DNA of 64,000 nucleotides, from positions 1,178,001 to 1,242,000 of the forward strand of contig NZ_JBMVQY010000001.1 in NCBI RefSeq assembly GCF_049537125.1, in the 5' to 3' direction. Under the pieces are notes generated by a model. That model searched no databases and was not told the DNA's origin. It saw only the letters and a list, made by a program, of their open reading frames with translations. A program made the translations under genes and the position numbers. This DNA is from Limisphaera sp026417315. GTDB lineage: Bacteria > Verrucomicrobiota > Verrucomicrobiia > Limisphaerales > Limisphaeraceae. This document shows positions 17,091 through 26,819 of the stretch, piece after piece (the stretch's first letter is position 1; every line of letters starts with the position of its first letter).

Positions 17091-17981
17091 CTACAGCGAA
17101 CGGCCGGTGAGCCTTTGGTAGGCTTCCAGGTACTTGGCGCTGGTGGCGGCGACGATCTCCGGAGGCAGCACCGGTCCGGGCGGGGTTTTGTCCCAAGCCA
17201 GGCTTTCAAGGTAGTCCCGCACGAATTGCTTGTCGAAGCTGGGCTGGGGCCGTCCGGGCTCATACTGGTCGGCGGGCCAGAACCGCGAAGAGTCGGGAGT
17301 GAGCAACTCGTCGATCAAGAGAAGCCGATCCCCCTCCAGGCCGAATTCGAATTTCGTGTCGGCGATGAGAATGCCGCGGCTGCGGGCGTAATCGCGGGCT
17401 TCGGTGTAGATCTGCAGGCTCAGGTCCCGCACCCGCCGGGCCAAATCGGCGCCCAACAGCTGGCAGGCGGCGTCGAACGAGATGTTTTGATCATGCCCGG
17501 TTTCGGCCTTGGTCGATGGGGTGAAGATGGGTTCGGGGAGTTCCTCGGATTCACGCAGGCCCGGTGGCAGGCGAAGACCGGCCACCGTCCCGGTCTGGCG
17601 GTATTCCTTCCAGGCACTGCCGGCGAGGTACCCGCGGACGATACACTCGACCGGCAGGGGTCGGGCCTTGCGGACCAGCATCGAGCGCCGGGCCAGCACG
17701 GAGGCCCAGGGTTGCAACGGCGCGGGCAGCGGCGCCTCCGGGCCGGCCAGCAAGTGGTTCGGGACCTGCGAAGCAAACCGTTCGAACCAGAAGAAGGAGA
17801 TTTGCGTAAGGACTTCGCCCTTGCGGGGGATCCCATTGGGCAACACGACGTCGAACGCGGAAATGCGGTCCGTGGCCACCAGCAGCAGTCGGTCGCCCAA
17901 ATCGAAGATCTCGCGGACCTTGCCGCTGCGCAGTTTGGGGATGCCGGGCAGGTCCAGCCTCAGCAGCGGTTCGTTCGTCAT
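17091..17981 (-). CDS. purC: Phosphoribosylaminoimidazole-succinocarboxamide synthase (SAICAR synthetase)
   Basis: A 296-residue PurC that joins aspartate to CAIR with ATP in purine synthesis. Family blocks are SGKVREIFDLGDRLLLVATD, RISAFDVVLPNGIPRKGEVL, ECIVRGYLAGSAWKEY, FTPSTKAETGHDQNISF and IADTKFEFG followed by LLIDELLTPDSSRFWP. The length matches the longer, yeast-like bacterial form. ATG 17981 is preferred, since the preceding frame lacks homology. It stands alone here, not in a pur operon. Confidence 0.95.
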   Translation of the reverse strand: MTNEPLLRLDLPGIPKLRSGKVREIFDLGDRLLLVATDRISAFDVVLPNGIPRKGEVLTQISFFWFERFASQVPNHLLAGPEAPLPAPLQPWASVLARRSMLVRKARPLPVECIVRGYLAGSAWKEYRQTGTVAGLRLPPGLRESEELPEPIFTPSTKAETGHDQNISFDAACQLLGADLARRVRDLSLQIYTEARDYARSRGILIADTKFEFGLEGDRLLLIDELLTPDSSRFWPADQYEPGRPQPSFDKQFVRDYLESLAWDKTPPGPVLPPEIVAATSAKYLEAYQRLTGRSL

Positions 17982-18360
17982 GGATTCATGCTGGAAGCGG
18001 GGCGCAGGACCCGGCAACAGGAAAAGTGGAGCCCCCGAACCCGCCCAATGAGCCCGTCACCGGGGGCGGGCCGGGAAGAACCGCGTTCGCGCCATGCACA
18101 AACCGGACCGGGCAAGGCCCGCAGGGCCTTTTCGCGCGGATTTCCGTTTTTGAGCACCGCGTGCAAGGATCCCGACTGAAGGCCTTTTCGTCCCGGCTTT
18201 CCCATGCCGAAGACGCCCGGAGTAACGCCGACCTCGTACGGCCGCCAAAACCGGACTTGCGCCAGACCGCGGACTTGCGACCCCGGGGGGCCTCCTCTGC
18301 AGCGAGGTTGCCAGCAAAAAGTCTCCACACCAGCCCCCGGGGATTCATCCCCACGAAGCT

Positions 18361-18640
18361 CCCCAGGAGTCGAAAAGGCTTCGCGCCTTCGGGGCGCCGT
18401 GTGTCCGCCCCAACGGGGCGGAGATTCTCCAGCCCAGGGCAGCGCCCTGGGTGACCGGACGCCGCAATTCCCCCCGCCCTGAAGGGGTAGGACTCGGCAC
18501 GGTCACCTGCCCGCCCGTCGCGATTGGGATCGCGGAGTTGCGCCCCTTCAGGGCGCGGTGGGTTCGGGGGCCCCGAGTTCCCGGGGCGTTGCCCCGGGCT
18601 GACGAATCGATGCGCCTTCAGCGCCTTGATTCGCACGCGT
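18361..18640. repeat. Palindromic interspersed repeat, unit C
   Basis: Same family and orientation as the units at 1005 and 1445. Blocks in order include GTCGAAAAGGCTTCGCGCC (also at about 901), CCCCAACGGGGCGGAGATTC, CAGCCCAGGGCAGCGCCCTG, CCGCCCTGAAGGGG, GCGCCCCTTCAGGGCGC, CCCGGGGCGTTGCCCCGGGC and TGCGCCTTCAGCGCC. It lacks the 110-bp trailing block. Confidence 0.75.
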
Positions 18641-18689
18641 GATCCATGCGCAGCCCATGCACGAGGTGAACAGCCCTGTCTGTGACAGG

Positions 18690-19004
18690 GCAGCAAGCGA
18701 CAATTTCCAGCGACGCGATGCGAACTCCTTTCCAGCAAACACATCGAGGATCGGAGAGGCTTGGCGCCCATGGCCGGCCATCTCTCCGCCCCAACAGGGC
18801 GGGAATTCATCAGCCCAGGGCAACGCCCTGGGGAGCCGGGTTCGCACAATTCATTCCGCCCTGAAGGGGCGGAATTCGGTGGGACAGGTGCGGCCCTTGC
18901 GAGGGTGGTTCCCGGGTTGCGCCCTTTCAGGGCTCGATGGGTTTTGCGGGCCGCATTCCCGGGGCGTTGCCCAGGGCTGTGGAATCGACGCGCCTTCGGC
19001 GCTT
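18690..19004. repeat. Palindromic interspersed repeat, unit D
   Basis: A fourth family member with the same block order, beginning near GCGATGCGAACTCCTTTCC and GGATCGGAGAGGCTTGGCGC, which match positions around 1024-1075. It ends with ACGCGCCTTCGGCGCTTC and is followed by the 110-bp block as in unit A, so A and D are the closest pair. Confidence 0.75.
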
Positions 19005-19116
19005 CAAGTTGCCGGCGGGTTGCCCTGGTCTGACACGGATTGGTGTCCCGTTCGGCGCGTCGCGTGGCTCTTACAAACCGGGCGGAGATTTGGCAACCGA
19101 GGGCCGGGCCGTGGGG
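19005..19116. repeat. Second copy of the 110-bp block
   Basis: Matches 1311-1420 in the same orientation with about five differences over 110 bases (for example CACGTCGCG versus GCGTCGCG-like, and GGCGGCGATTT versus GGCGGAGATTT). It directly follows repeat unit D, as its partner follows unit A. Confidence 0.8.
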
Positions 19117-19290
19117 CAGAGCGCACGAACAAACCCCAGCAGACAGCCAAGTTGGATTCGTAGTGTCTTCCCCCCGGCTCCGCACCGCCCTCGCCCGGGC
19201 AAAAACGTGAAATGCGCCCGGCCTTTTCCGAACGGCGGCGCGGGACTTGAGCCCGGCGCAGTCCTTGGGCAAGGTGAAAGCGGGCCGGTT

Positions 19291-19375
19291 GCGCGCGTGG
19301 CGGAATTGGCAGACGCGCCAGACTTAGGATCTGGTTCCGCAAGGAGTGGAGGTTCGAGTCCTCTCGCGCGCACCA
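19291..19375 (+). tRNA. tRNA-Leu (anticodon UAG)
   Basis: An 85-base class II tRNA. The 7-bp acceptor stem is GCGCGCG/CGCGCGC with discriminator A and an encoded CCA. The anticodon stem-loop is CCAGA-CTTAGGA-TCTGG, giving UAG. A long variable arm (TTCCGCAAGGAG) and T-loop TTCGAGT follow. It reads CUA and other CUN leucine codons. Confidence 0.97.
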
Positions 19376-19463
19376 CATTTTGTTTCGAGTCGACCTGTCG
19401 GGTCCGGCGCTGCGTGTGCGAGCCGGCCGACCGAGAAGGAAGGCTGCCGGGCGGCCGGTGCCC

Positions 19464-20795
19464 TCAGCCCGCAGGGCCTTCGGGAGCACCGTTCCCGCGC
19501 CGGTACGCCTCCGCCAGGAGGGTCATGGGGTGCGCCACGCGCACGGGCATGCCGGCGCGCCGGACGCCCTGGATGAGTTGCAACAGGCACCCGGTGTTCG
19601 CATTGGCAACCACCATGGCGCCGGTGGCCCGGATGTTCCGCAGCTTGCGCTCCAACAATTGCCGGGCCATCTCCGGCTGGATCAGATTGTAGATGCCGGC
19701 ACTGCCGCAGCACCAGCTGGCCTCCGGCAACTCCACCCAGGTGACATTGGGAATACTCCGGAGCAACACACGCGGCGCTTCCACGACTTTCTGGCCGTGC
19801 GTCAGGTGGCACGACTCGTGATACGTCACGGTCAGAGGAGGCTGTCCCTCGGGCGGCCTGCGCCAACCGATGCTCACCAGCCATTCGTGCACGTCCTTGA
19901 GCTTGCGATCCCAGAGCCGGGCCCGGTCGCGGTACCGCGGATCATCGGCCAGCAGGCGTCCATAGTGCTTGAGGTGCGACCCGCACCCGCCGGCGTTGCT
20001 CAGGATGGCGTCGTAACGGTCGGGCGGAAACTGATCGAGATTGCGTCGCGCCAGTTCGGCGGCCAGGGCGAGCTCTCCGTTGTGAGCGTGGAGGGAACCG
20101 CAGCAGTACTGGTGGGGCGGCGTGTGCACCTCGCAGCCGTTCCAGGCAAGCACCTCGGCGGTGTCACGATTCACTTCGCTGAACAGCACGTCCTGCGCGC
20201 ATCCGGTGAGCAGGGCCACCCGATATCGGGTCTGTCCACGCGCGGGCATCACCGGCGGAATGAGTTCGTCCGAAAATGCCGGGGAAACCTCCGGTGTCAT
20301 GGCTTCCAGCTCCTGCCACCGCGCGGGTAGAAGTCGCAACAGGCCACTGTGCCGGACGAGGGTCTGCAGCCCGGATTCTTGATAAAGTCGCAGCAGGCGC
20401 GCCGCCCACCGCAGCCGCCCCGGCGCCATGAACAACCAGCGGATGGTGACCGCTCGAACCCACCGTCGCCAGGGGTTGTCCAAAATCCGGCGTTCCTCGA
20501 TCTCGGCCCGCGCCTGCTCGAACAACTCGGCGTAGTTCACACCAGCGGGGCAGGCGGTCATGCAGGCCAGACACCCCAGGCAAAAATACATCTCCTCTGC
20601 GAAGGTGCGGGTCAGGTCCAACCGCTCGTCCGCGATGGCCCGCATCAAGGCAATCCGACCGCGCGGGCTGTGGCGCTCGACCTTGGTCGCGTCGTAGGTG
20701 GGGCACGTGGGCAGGCACAATCCGCAATGCATGCACTGCTGGACCACGGAGTAATCCAGCGTGCGCAATCGAGATCGGGTCGCCACTTTGCTCAT
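19464..20795 (-). CDS. glcF: Glycolate oxidase iron-sulfur subunit GlcF-like
   Basis: A 443-residue protein with two ferredoxin-type [4Fe-4S] motifs near the N-terminus (CMHCGLCLPTCP at about 22 and CLGCLACMTACP at about 72). Two CCG domains follow, with YCCGS and SWCCGSAG plus CHLTH. This is the GlcF subunit layout. GlcF passes electrons from glycolate oxidation, by the GlcD/GlcE flavoprotein, towards quinone. ATG 20795 has AGGTGAGC just upstream. No glcD or glcE is adjacent, so the flavoprotein partner must be elsewhere. A related two-cluster CCG oxidoreductase cannot be excluded. Confidence 0.87.
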   Translation of the reverse strand: MSKVATRSRLRTLDYSVVQQCMHCGLCLPTCPTYDATKVERHSPRGRIALMRAIADERLDLTRTFAEEMYFCLGCLACMTACPAGVNYAELFEQARAEIEERRILDNPWRRWVRAVTIRWLFMAPGRLRWAARLLRLYQESGLQTLVRHSGLLRLLPARWQELEAMTPEVSPAFSDELIPPVMPARGQTRYRVALLTGCAQDVLFSEVNRDTAEVLAWNGCEVHTPPHQYCCGSLHAHNGELALAAELARRNLDQFPPDRYDAILSNAGGCGSHLKHYGRLLADDPRYRDRARLWDRKLKDVHEWLVSIGWRRPPEGQPPLTVTYHESCHLTHGQKVVEAPRVLLRSIPNVTWVELPEASWCCGSAGIYNLIQPEMARQLLERKLRNIRATGAMVVANANTGCLLQLIQGVRRAGMPVRVAHPMTLLAEAYRRGNGAPEGPAG

Positions 20796-21426
20796 GCTCA
20801 CCTGCTGGCGGGCCGGGGGCTGCCGACCGCCCCTGGAGGGCGCTCGAGGCTTTGCCGCTTTCGATCCCACCTCCGGACGGGCGCGCCGGGCCGATCCTCC
20901 CGCCCGCCCGGCCTCGCCGCGACGCTACTGCATCGGCCGGGCCCGGTTCAAATCCAAACCCGCGGCCGCGGCTTCGGGTGGCCGCCGCTGCGAATGCCCC
21001 GAAAAGGCCGCTCGCGACACGGGCGGTTGCCAACACGACGGTTGACCCGGCGAACGCATGACCCCACGAGAAGCCGGTGAGGTGCAAGCGCATCCCGCCC
21101 GGACTTTCGAATGGCAAACTCCTTTGGACCGGCTATGGAGCGGCCCGGTAGCCCCGGGCGTCCCTGTCCGCGATGCCGGCGCGTCGGTCGCCTCACTTGC
21201 CGGGGCGGTTTGGCGGACGGGGCGCAACCCCGCAAGGGCTCGGCCACTCGAGATCGTTGTGGTGAAGTTCGCAAGTGATTCTTTGGCCGGGCACCCGCGG
21301 TGGCGCGGCGTTTGATCCCGGCCGTCTGAGCTCGAAGTTTCTTCCGCCTCTTGGCCGGTCAACCGACTCCACGCACGTCTGCGGGTTCTTGCCATCCGGG
21401 GAAACGCTGGCAAGTTGAGTTCGCGC
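20796..21426. other. Divergent intergenic region, nothing recognised
   Basis: About 630 bases between the divergently read glcF and mrp genes. GC-rich, with only motif-free overlapping open frames. It should hold both promoters, but I cannot single out a convincing -35/-10 pair. Confidence 0.45.
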
Positions 21427-22473
21427 ATGAACAATCTGTCGGCGGAAGACATTCGCGCAGCACTGCGGTCGGTAAAGTACCCCGGCTACAGTCGGGACAT
21501 CGTCTCGTTTGGTCTGGTGCAGGACATTCGGGTCGATGGGGATCGCGTGCACGTGGTGTTGCATCTCAACTCGCCCAACGTGGAGGCGGGACGGAAAATC
21601 CGCGAGGACAGTCAGGCGCTGTTGGAGTCGCTGCCGGGCGTTCGCGAGGCGGTGGTGGAACTGATCCAGCCGGCGGCGGCAGGGGCCGGCGGTCCCGATC
21701 CCTGGGCGCATCAAACCCGTGTGCCCGGCGTGCGTCGTGTCCTGGCGGTGGCCAGCGGCAAGGGCGGCGTGGGCAAGTCCACCGTGGCGGTCAACCTGGC
21801 GTGCGCACTTCAGCGATTGCAAGCGCGGGTGGGCCTGCTGGATTGCGACATTTACGGCCCGAGCATTCCGCTGATGATGGGCGTGCGGCAGCGCCCCACC
21901 CTCAGCGCCCGCGAAATGTTGGTGCCGCCGGTCGGGCACGGCGTCAAACTCATGAGCATCGGCTTCCTGCTGGACGACGACCAGCCCGTCATCTGGCGCG
22001 GGCCCATGATCCAGAAAACCATCCAGCAGTTCCTGACGGTGGTGGAATGGGGCGAGCTGGATTACCTGCTGGTGGACCTGCCACCGGGCACCGGAGACGC
22101 TCAACTTTCCCTGTGTCAAGCCGTGCCCCTGGACGGCGGCATTGTGGTCACCACACCGCAGGCGGCGTCGGTGGGCGTCGTGCGCAAGGGCATTGCCATG
22201 TTCCAAAAGGTGAACGTGCCTATTGTGGGGATCATTGAGAACATGAGCTTTTTCGAGGCCCCCGGTGGCCAGCGCATCGAGATCTTCGGTCACGGCGGGG
22301 GCCGGGCCGAAGCGGCCCGCCAAGGTCTGCGCTTCCTCGGAGAAATCCCGATTTATCAGGAAATCCGCGAAGGCGGCGACCGCGGCCTGCCGGTGGTGGT
22401 CGGCGCGCCCGACCATCCCGCGGCCCGTGCGTTTTTGGAAATCGCCGAGGCGATTCGCCGCGCGGTAGATTGA
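21427..22473 (+). CDS. apbC: Mrp/NBP35-family iron-sulfur cluster carrier ATPase
   Basis: A 348-residue Mrp/ApbC protein. An N-terminal MIP18 (DUF59) domain covers about residues 1-85. The ATPase follows with the deviant Walker A SGKGGVGKST, LDCDIYGPSIP, and LLVDLPPGTGDAQL. Members carry and transfer Fe-S clusters. In the usual cluster site NMSxFxCPxC this protein has NMSFFEAPGGQRIEIFGHGG, so the CXXC is absent; such variants exist in other bacteria. ATG 21427 is chosen; an in-frame TTG lies four codons upstream. Confidence 0.92.
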   Translation: MNNLSAEDIRAALRSVKYPGYSRDIVSFGLVQDIRVDGDRVHVVLHLNSPNVEAGRKIREDSQALLESLPGVREAVVELIQPAAAGAGGPDPWAHQTRVPGVRRVLAVASGKGGVGKSTVAVNLACALQRLQARVGLLDCDIYGPSIPLMMGVRQRPTLSAREMLVPPVGHGVKLMSIGFLLDDDQPVIWRGPMIQKTIQQFLTVVEWGELDYLLVDLPPGTGDAQLSLCQAVPLDGGIVVTTPQAASVGVVRKGIAMFQKVNVPIVGIIENMSFFEAPGGQRIEIFGHGGGRAEAARQGLRFLGEIPIYQEIREGGDRGLPVVVGAPDHPAARAFLEIAEAIRRAVD

Positions 22474-22733
22474 ATCGCCGCTTCCCCGGGCTCGGGTCGG
22501 GGCCCGATTGTTGCCCCCACCGGACCGCCCTTTTGCCGAGGTGCGCTGCAGGGGATCCGCCGCGCCCGCGATGGGATCTGCAAACCCCGCGAAATAGGGA
22601 CGAAGACACGTTTCCCCGGCCCTGTGCGATCACGCACCGGATCGATCTGCCCTCGCTCGGGGTGGTCCGGATCCCACCCCCGCACACGTTTTGGCATTGT
22701 TTCTTTGTTTCGCCCTGCGGCAGGGTAAAAGGC

Positions 22734-23732
22734 ATGCGGATTCTGTTGTTGGGCGGAACAGGAAATCTCTCCTCGGCCTGCGCAGCCGAACTCCGGGCCC
22801 GCGGGCATCAGGTGATCTTGTTGACCCGTGGCCGCAGTCCCGTGCCGGCCGGATTCGAGGCCGTGGTGGCGGATCGCAAGGATCCGGAGGGGATGCGCCG
22901 TGCACTGGCGGGTCGGTCCATCGATGTCGTCATCAACTTCATCGGGTACGAAGTCGCCGACGTGGCCCTGGACCACGAGCTGTTCCGTGACATCCGGCAG
23001 TACGTGTTCATCAGCTCGGCCACGGTCTATGCCAAGCCGCCGCCGCGGTTGCCCATCACGGAGGAGACCCCGCTGGGGAACCCGTTCTGGGACTACGCAC
23101 AGAGGAAGCAGGCCTGCGAGGAATGGTTGTTGGGTCGGTGGCGCGCAGAGGGGTTTCCCGTCACCATCGTGCGGCCTTCGCACACTTATTCGGAGCGCTG
23201 GATCCCCAATCCGGTCTCCAGTGCCGGATACGCCTTCGCTGCCCGACTGGAACGCGGCGCGGCCGTGTGGGTGCCCGATCAGGGCGAAAATCCCTGGACG
23301 CTCACCTGGGCGGGAGATTTTGCCGTGGGGCTGGCCTGTTTGATCGGGCAGGACGCTGCCCTGGGCCAGGCGTTCCACATTACCAGCGACGAAGTGCTTA
23401 CCTGGAACCAGATCTATCACGAAATCGCAGCGGCCGTCGGCGTTCAGCCGCGCATTGTGCCGGTGCCCACCGACTTCATCTGCCGGGTCTGCCCGGAATT
23501 GACCGGCCCGTTGAAGGGCGACAAAGCCCAACCAGCCATCTTCGACAACTCGAAACTGCGCCGGTTGGTTCCGGACTTCCGGTGTCGCGTTCCCTTCCGC
23601 GAGGGCATTCGGAACGCGGTCGCGTGGTTGCGCGCCCACCCGGAACACCAGCGCCTCGACACCTCTCCCGTGGACCGCGTGATGGATGCGGTGTTGCAGG
23701 CATGGAAGGCGTCGGGCAACGTCGGAGCTTGA
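22734..23732 (+). CDS. NAD-dependent epimerase/dehydratase family protein (extended SDR)
   Basis: A 332-residue atypical or extended short-chain dehydrogenase. The nucleotide-binding motif is RILLLGGTGNLS at the very N-terminus. FISSATVYAKPP and YAQRK supply the Ser/Thr-Tyr-Lys active site. IVRPSHTYS follows, as in isoflavone reductase or NAD-dependent dehydratase relatives. The substrate is unknown. It is 260 bp downstream of apbC on the same strand. AAAAGG precedes ATG 22734. Confidence 0.85.
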   Translation: MRILLLGGTGNLSSACAAELRARGHQVILLTRGRSPVPAGFEAVVADRKDPEGMRRALAGRSIDVVINFIGYEVADVALDHELFRDIRQYVFISSATVYAKPPPRLPITEETPLGNPFWDYAQRKQACEEWLLGRWRAEGFPVTIVRPSHTYSERWIPNPVSSAGYAFAARLERGAAVWVPDQGENPWTLTWAGDFAVGLACLIGQDAALGQAFHITSDEVLTWNQIYHEIAAAVGVQPRIVPVPTDFICRVCPELTGPLKGDKAQPAIFDNSKLRRLVPDFRCRVPFREGIRNAVAWLRAHPEHQRLDTSPVDRVMDAVLQAWKASGNVGA

Positions 23733-23888
23733 AGCCTGGCGGCGTTGCGGAACCCCGAGCCGCTTTGCAGACACACCGGACCCGCTGCTTCGTTCCCCGA
23801 TCCGGTGCGCTTCGACCACAACGCGCTGGTCCCCGTCGGTCGGGATGCGTACTCTGGCCCGGGCACGGAGCGCCACGCGGGATGTCCC

Positions 23889-25739
23889 ATGCAAGCGACG
23901 CAAACAACGGCAGAGCCCGGCACCGGAGAGACGCAACGGCCATCGCGATTGCGGCGTTGGTGGCCCTTGGTCCGGCCCGCCTGGCCTCATCTGGTGGCGG
24001 GGCTGTTGGCCGGCGTCGGATTCGCCGCCCTGAGCGGCGCCGGGCTGCCCGCCATGCTCAAGACCGTGCTCCCGATCTTCTTCGGTCGGGAGCAGGAAGC
24101 GTCGCCCTGGGTGGTGCACACCGCGCGCGCGCTTTTCGGGGAGTCCTATCAGGAACGACTGCTGTTGCTGGCCTGCCTGGGCATGCCGGTGGTCTTTCTC
24201 CTGCGCGGCCTGTGCGCGTTCCTGAACCGGTACTGGATCAACCGGGCGGGATTCATCTTTCTGGAGGGCCTTCGCCGGGCCGCGTTCGAGCGTCTTCAAA
24301 GTCTGCCGCTGGCGTTTTATCAGGTGCACAAGACGGGCGACCTGGTCAGCCGACTGGTGAATGACGCGGAGCAGATTCGGTCCCTGATCCTCCTGTTGAG
24401 CAACGACGCCATTAAGCAGCCATTGGTGCTGGTGGCGGCACTGGGCTATCTGGTCTGGATCTCCGTGATGGAGCGCAGCGCCCTGTTTACCCTGGTGGCC
24501 CTGACCACCATCCCGCTCTGTGTGATTCCCCTGCGTCTGGTGACGCGCCGCCTGTTGCGGCGCTCCCGGATGGTTGCGCGTCAGAGCGGGGAACTGGCAG
24601 CCGTGGTCACCGAGGCGCTGCAATCTCCGGTGGAGATTCAGGCCTACCACCTGGAATCACAACTCTGCCGCCGGTTCGCCGAACGCCTGCGCGAAATCCT
24701 GCGCCTGTCCCTCAAAACGGTGAAGTACGAGGCCATGCTGGGACCCTCCATCGAGTTCATTGCCACCTGCGGTCTCATGGTGGCCCTGTATCTGGGCGTC
24801 CGCAGCGGCATCGACTTTGCCACCTTCAGCTCGCTGGCTTTGGCCCTCTACCTTGCCTATGAGCCGGTCAAGAAACTGAGTTCGCTCCACGCCGCGCTGA
24901 AGGGGCGACAGGCGTCGCTCGAGCGACTGGAAGAAATCCTGACGGCCCGGGACACGCTGCCCAATCCGGCGCACCCGCGCCCGTTGCCGCCGCCGGACGC
25001 GCCCCTGGCTTTCGAAGACGTCAGCTTTCACTATCCCAATGCCCACGGGGCGGAGGCGCTTCCGGCGCTGTCACGGGTCACCGTGCAAATCCAGCCCGGG
25101 GAAACGGTCGCGCTCGTGGGCCCCAGCGGCGCGGGCAAAAGCACCTTCGCCCTGTTGATCCCCCGGTTCTTCGATCCCACCAGCGGGCGGATCACCTGCG
25201 GCGGCGTGGACCTGCGCGAATTCGACAAACACGCCTGGCGCCGGCGCATCGCGTTCGTGCCTCAATCTCCCGTTCTCTTCAACGCCACCATCGCCGAAAA
25301 CATCCGGATCGGCCGACCGGATGCCGACGACGCAGCCGTGCGCGAGGCCGCCCGGCGCGCCGGAGCGGCGGAGTTCATTGAAATGCTGCCCCGGGGGTAT
25401 GACACCGTGGTGGGGGAACGCGGCGCCACGCTTTCGGGCGGACAACGCCAGCGCATCGCCATTGCACGTGCGTTTCTGAAGGATGCGCCGATTCTGATCC
25501 TGGACGAGGCCACCAGCGCGCTGGATGCGGAGAGCGAGGCGCTGGTCCAGGCTGCCCTGCGCGACCTGATTCGGGGTCGCACCACCATCCTGATTGCGCA
25601 CCGTTTCAGCTCCATCAGCCTGGCCCGGCGCGTGTTGGTCTTCGAAGACGGCCGCATCACCGGCGACGGTGCCCCGGAAGCCCTGGCGCTGTCCCACCCC
25701 ACCTACCGCCGCCTGCTCGAGCTGCAAAGGATCCCCTAA
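23889..25739 (+). CDS. ABC-type exporter, permease-ATPase fusion (MsbA-like)
   Basis: A 616-residue half-transporter. A six-helix ABC exporter membrane domain covers about residues 20-330. The ATPase carries Walker A GPSGAGKST, Q-loop FVPQSPVLF, signature LSGGQRQRIAIARAF and Walker B ILILDEATSALD. The closest functional group by architecture is the MsbA lipid A/phospholipid flippase, which fits a diderm cell. A drug or peptide export role is equally open. ATG 23889 starts a short hydrophilic leader; the frame upstream is not homologous. Confidence 0.87.
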   Translation: MQATQTTAEPGTGETQRPSRLRRWWPLVRPAWPHLVAGLLAGVGFAALSGAGLPAMLKTVLPIFFGREQEASPWVVHTARALFGESYQERLLLLACLGMPVVFLLRGLCAFLNRYWINRAGFIFLEGLRRAAFERLQSLPLAFYQVHKTGDLVSRLVNDAEQIRSLILLLSNDAIKQPLVLVAALGYLVWISVMERSALFTLVALTTIPLCVIPLRLVTRRLLRRSRMVARQSGELAAVVTEALQSPVEIQAYHLESQLCRRFAERLREILRLSLKTVKYEAMLGPSIEFIATCGLMVALYLGVRSGIDFATFSSLALALYLAYEPVKKLSSLHAALKGRQASLERLEEILTARDTLPNPAHPRPLPPPDAPLAFEDVSFHYPNAHGAEALPALSRVTVQIQPGETVALVGPSGAGKSTFALLIPRFFDPTSGRITCGGVDLREFDKHAWRRRIAFVPQSPVLFNATIAENIRIGRPDADDAAVREAARRAGAAEFIEMLPRGYDTVVGERGATLSGGQRQRIAIARAFLKDAPILILDEATSALDAESEALVQAALRDLIRGRTTILIAHRFSSISLARRVLVFEDGRITGDGAPEALALSHPTYRRLLELQRIP

Positions 25740-25997
25740 CAGTCCGTCCCGTGAGGCCGGGCGGCCGCAGCCGACGCTTCCAAACAAAGGAACCAACGCA
25801 TGACGTCTGCCCGGTGGAATTTCGACCCGCCGAACGCGACCAACCCGTCCGCCCCAGACTCCGTGCCGCCAGATACAATCCCCATACGTACGTCGCCGGC
25901 CGGCTGCACGCCCGGGGCGACGCGGGCCTCAAGCCCTCGACGTGTGGGTGCATAGCGAGGGGCCCTTGTGTCTTCGCTCTCGGAACACCTGCCACGA

Positions 25998-26819
25998 TCA
26001 ATCTGCCTTTCGAAGCCGGAAGAACCGGACCTCGCGGTCAGCGCGAAGGATCACGGTCATGAAGCCATTCTCGAACACCGCGGCTTCCTGGACCGGCTCC
26101 CATGCCCCGGTTTCGACGGAGTCACTGGCCTCGAGCCGATAATCCCCGACAGACGCCGGCCAACGCAGAATCACTCCCTCCGGCACGGTGGCGATGCCCA
26201 GTGCGGGAGCGTCCACCGCGACAGGTGCGGGGTTGCCAAGCCAAAAGTTGTCATAACCCACGTCATCCGCGTCATTGGCTGCCTCGTTGATACGGATCCA
26301 TTGGATGGGTTCGTCGGCGATGACGCCAATGAAAGACAGGCTCCTGTTTTGCGCACTGACGGTATACAGCACGTTGGAGGAGCGCCCGTAGAAGGTGATC
26401 GTTGTGACCGCGTTCCCCGGGAACCATGCATCGACGAATTCCAGCGCGGCTGCCGTCCACTCGCCAAGAATGTCGATGTTGAGCGAATCGTTTTCACCGT
26501 CGTCTCCCGCCGCATACGGTCGCTTGCCGATATTCAAGTACGGACTGCCCCAGAAAAAATCGGCGGGTGCAACCTCCAATTGGCCGGCGGGTGGAGGAAG
26601 GGGTGAGCTGAAGACGAACCCGGCGCTCGTGAATTCCGTCCCCGAAATGGGTCCCTCGGGAAGGTCATCCAAGGTAACGCGTGACTGGGGAGCCTCCCCC
26701 AGTGCGTATGCAAAAGCATTCTTGTCGGCAAATACCCGCACTGTGGCCTGCACCTGCAGGCGTGTCGACGGAATCGCAAGAAAACCGATGACGAGCAGGG
26801 CAAGGGATGATGGTTTCAT
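25998..26819 (-). CDS. Secreted protein with verrucomicrobial-type C-terminal domain
   Basis: A 273-residue exported protein of unknown function. It has a clear signal peptide (MKPSSLALLVIGFLAIPS, cleavage near VQA-TV). The N-terminal 170 residues look like the beta-sandwich found in many PEP-CTERM/choice-of-anchor surface proteins (ALEFVDAWFPGNAVTTITFY, GYDNFWLGNP). The last 70 residues (VILRWPASVGDYRLEASDSV ... FFRLRKAD) match the tail seen in the proteins at 4369, 55183 and 57689. It is isolated, with 258 bp and 404 bp gaps on either side. Confidence 0.7.
   Translation of the reverse strand: MKPSSLALLVIGFLAIPSTRLQVQATVRVFADKNAFAYALGEAPQSRVTLDDLPEGPISGTEFTSAGFVFSSPLPPPAGQLEVAPADFFWGSPYLNIGKRPYAAGDDGENDSLNIDILGEWTAAALEFVDAWFPGNAVTTITFYGRSSNVLYTVSAQNRSLSFIGVIADEPIQWIRINEAANDADDVGYDNFWLGNPAPVAVDAPALGIATVPEGVILRWPASVGDYRLEASDSVETGAWEPVQEAAVFENGFMTVILRADREVRFFRLRKAD

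Larger units (their letters stand above)
17982..19290. other. Gene-free region with the second repeat block
   Basis: No gene is supported between purC and tRNA-Leu. Repeat units occupy about 18361-18640 and 18690-19116. The 17982-18360 part is GC-rich with no recognisable element apart from whatever drives purC. A weak promoter-like pair for the tRNA, TTGAGC (19247-19252) and CAAGGT (19270-19275) with 17-base spacing, lies at the right end. Confidence 0.6.

Noticed and set aside
22356..24650. 764-codon minus-strand open frame
   Set aside because: Shadow of the SDR and ABC exporter genes on the plus strand, which have full motif sets.
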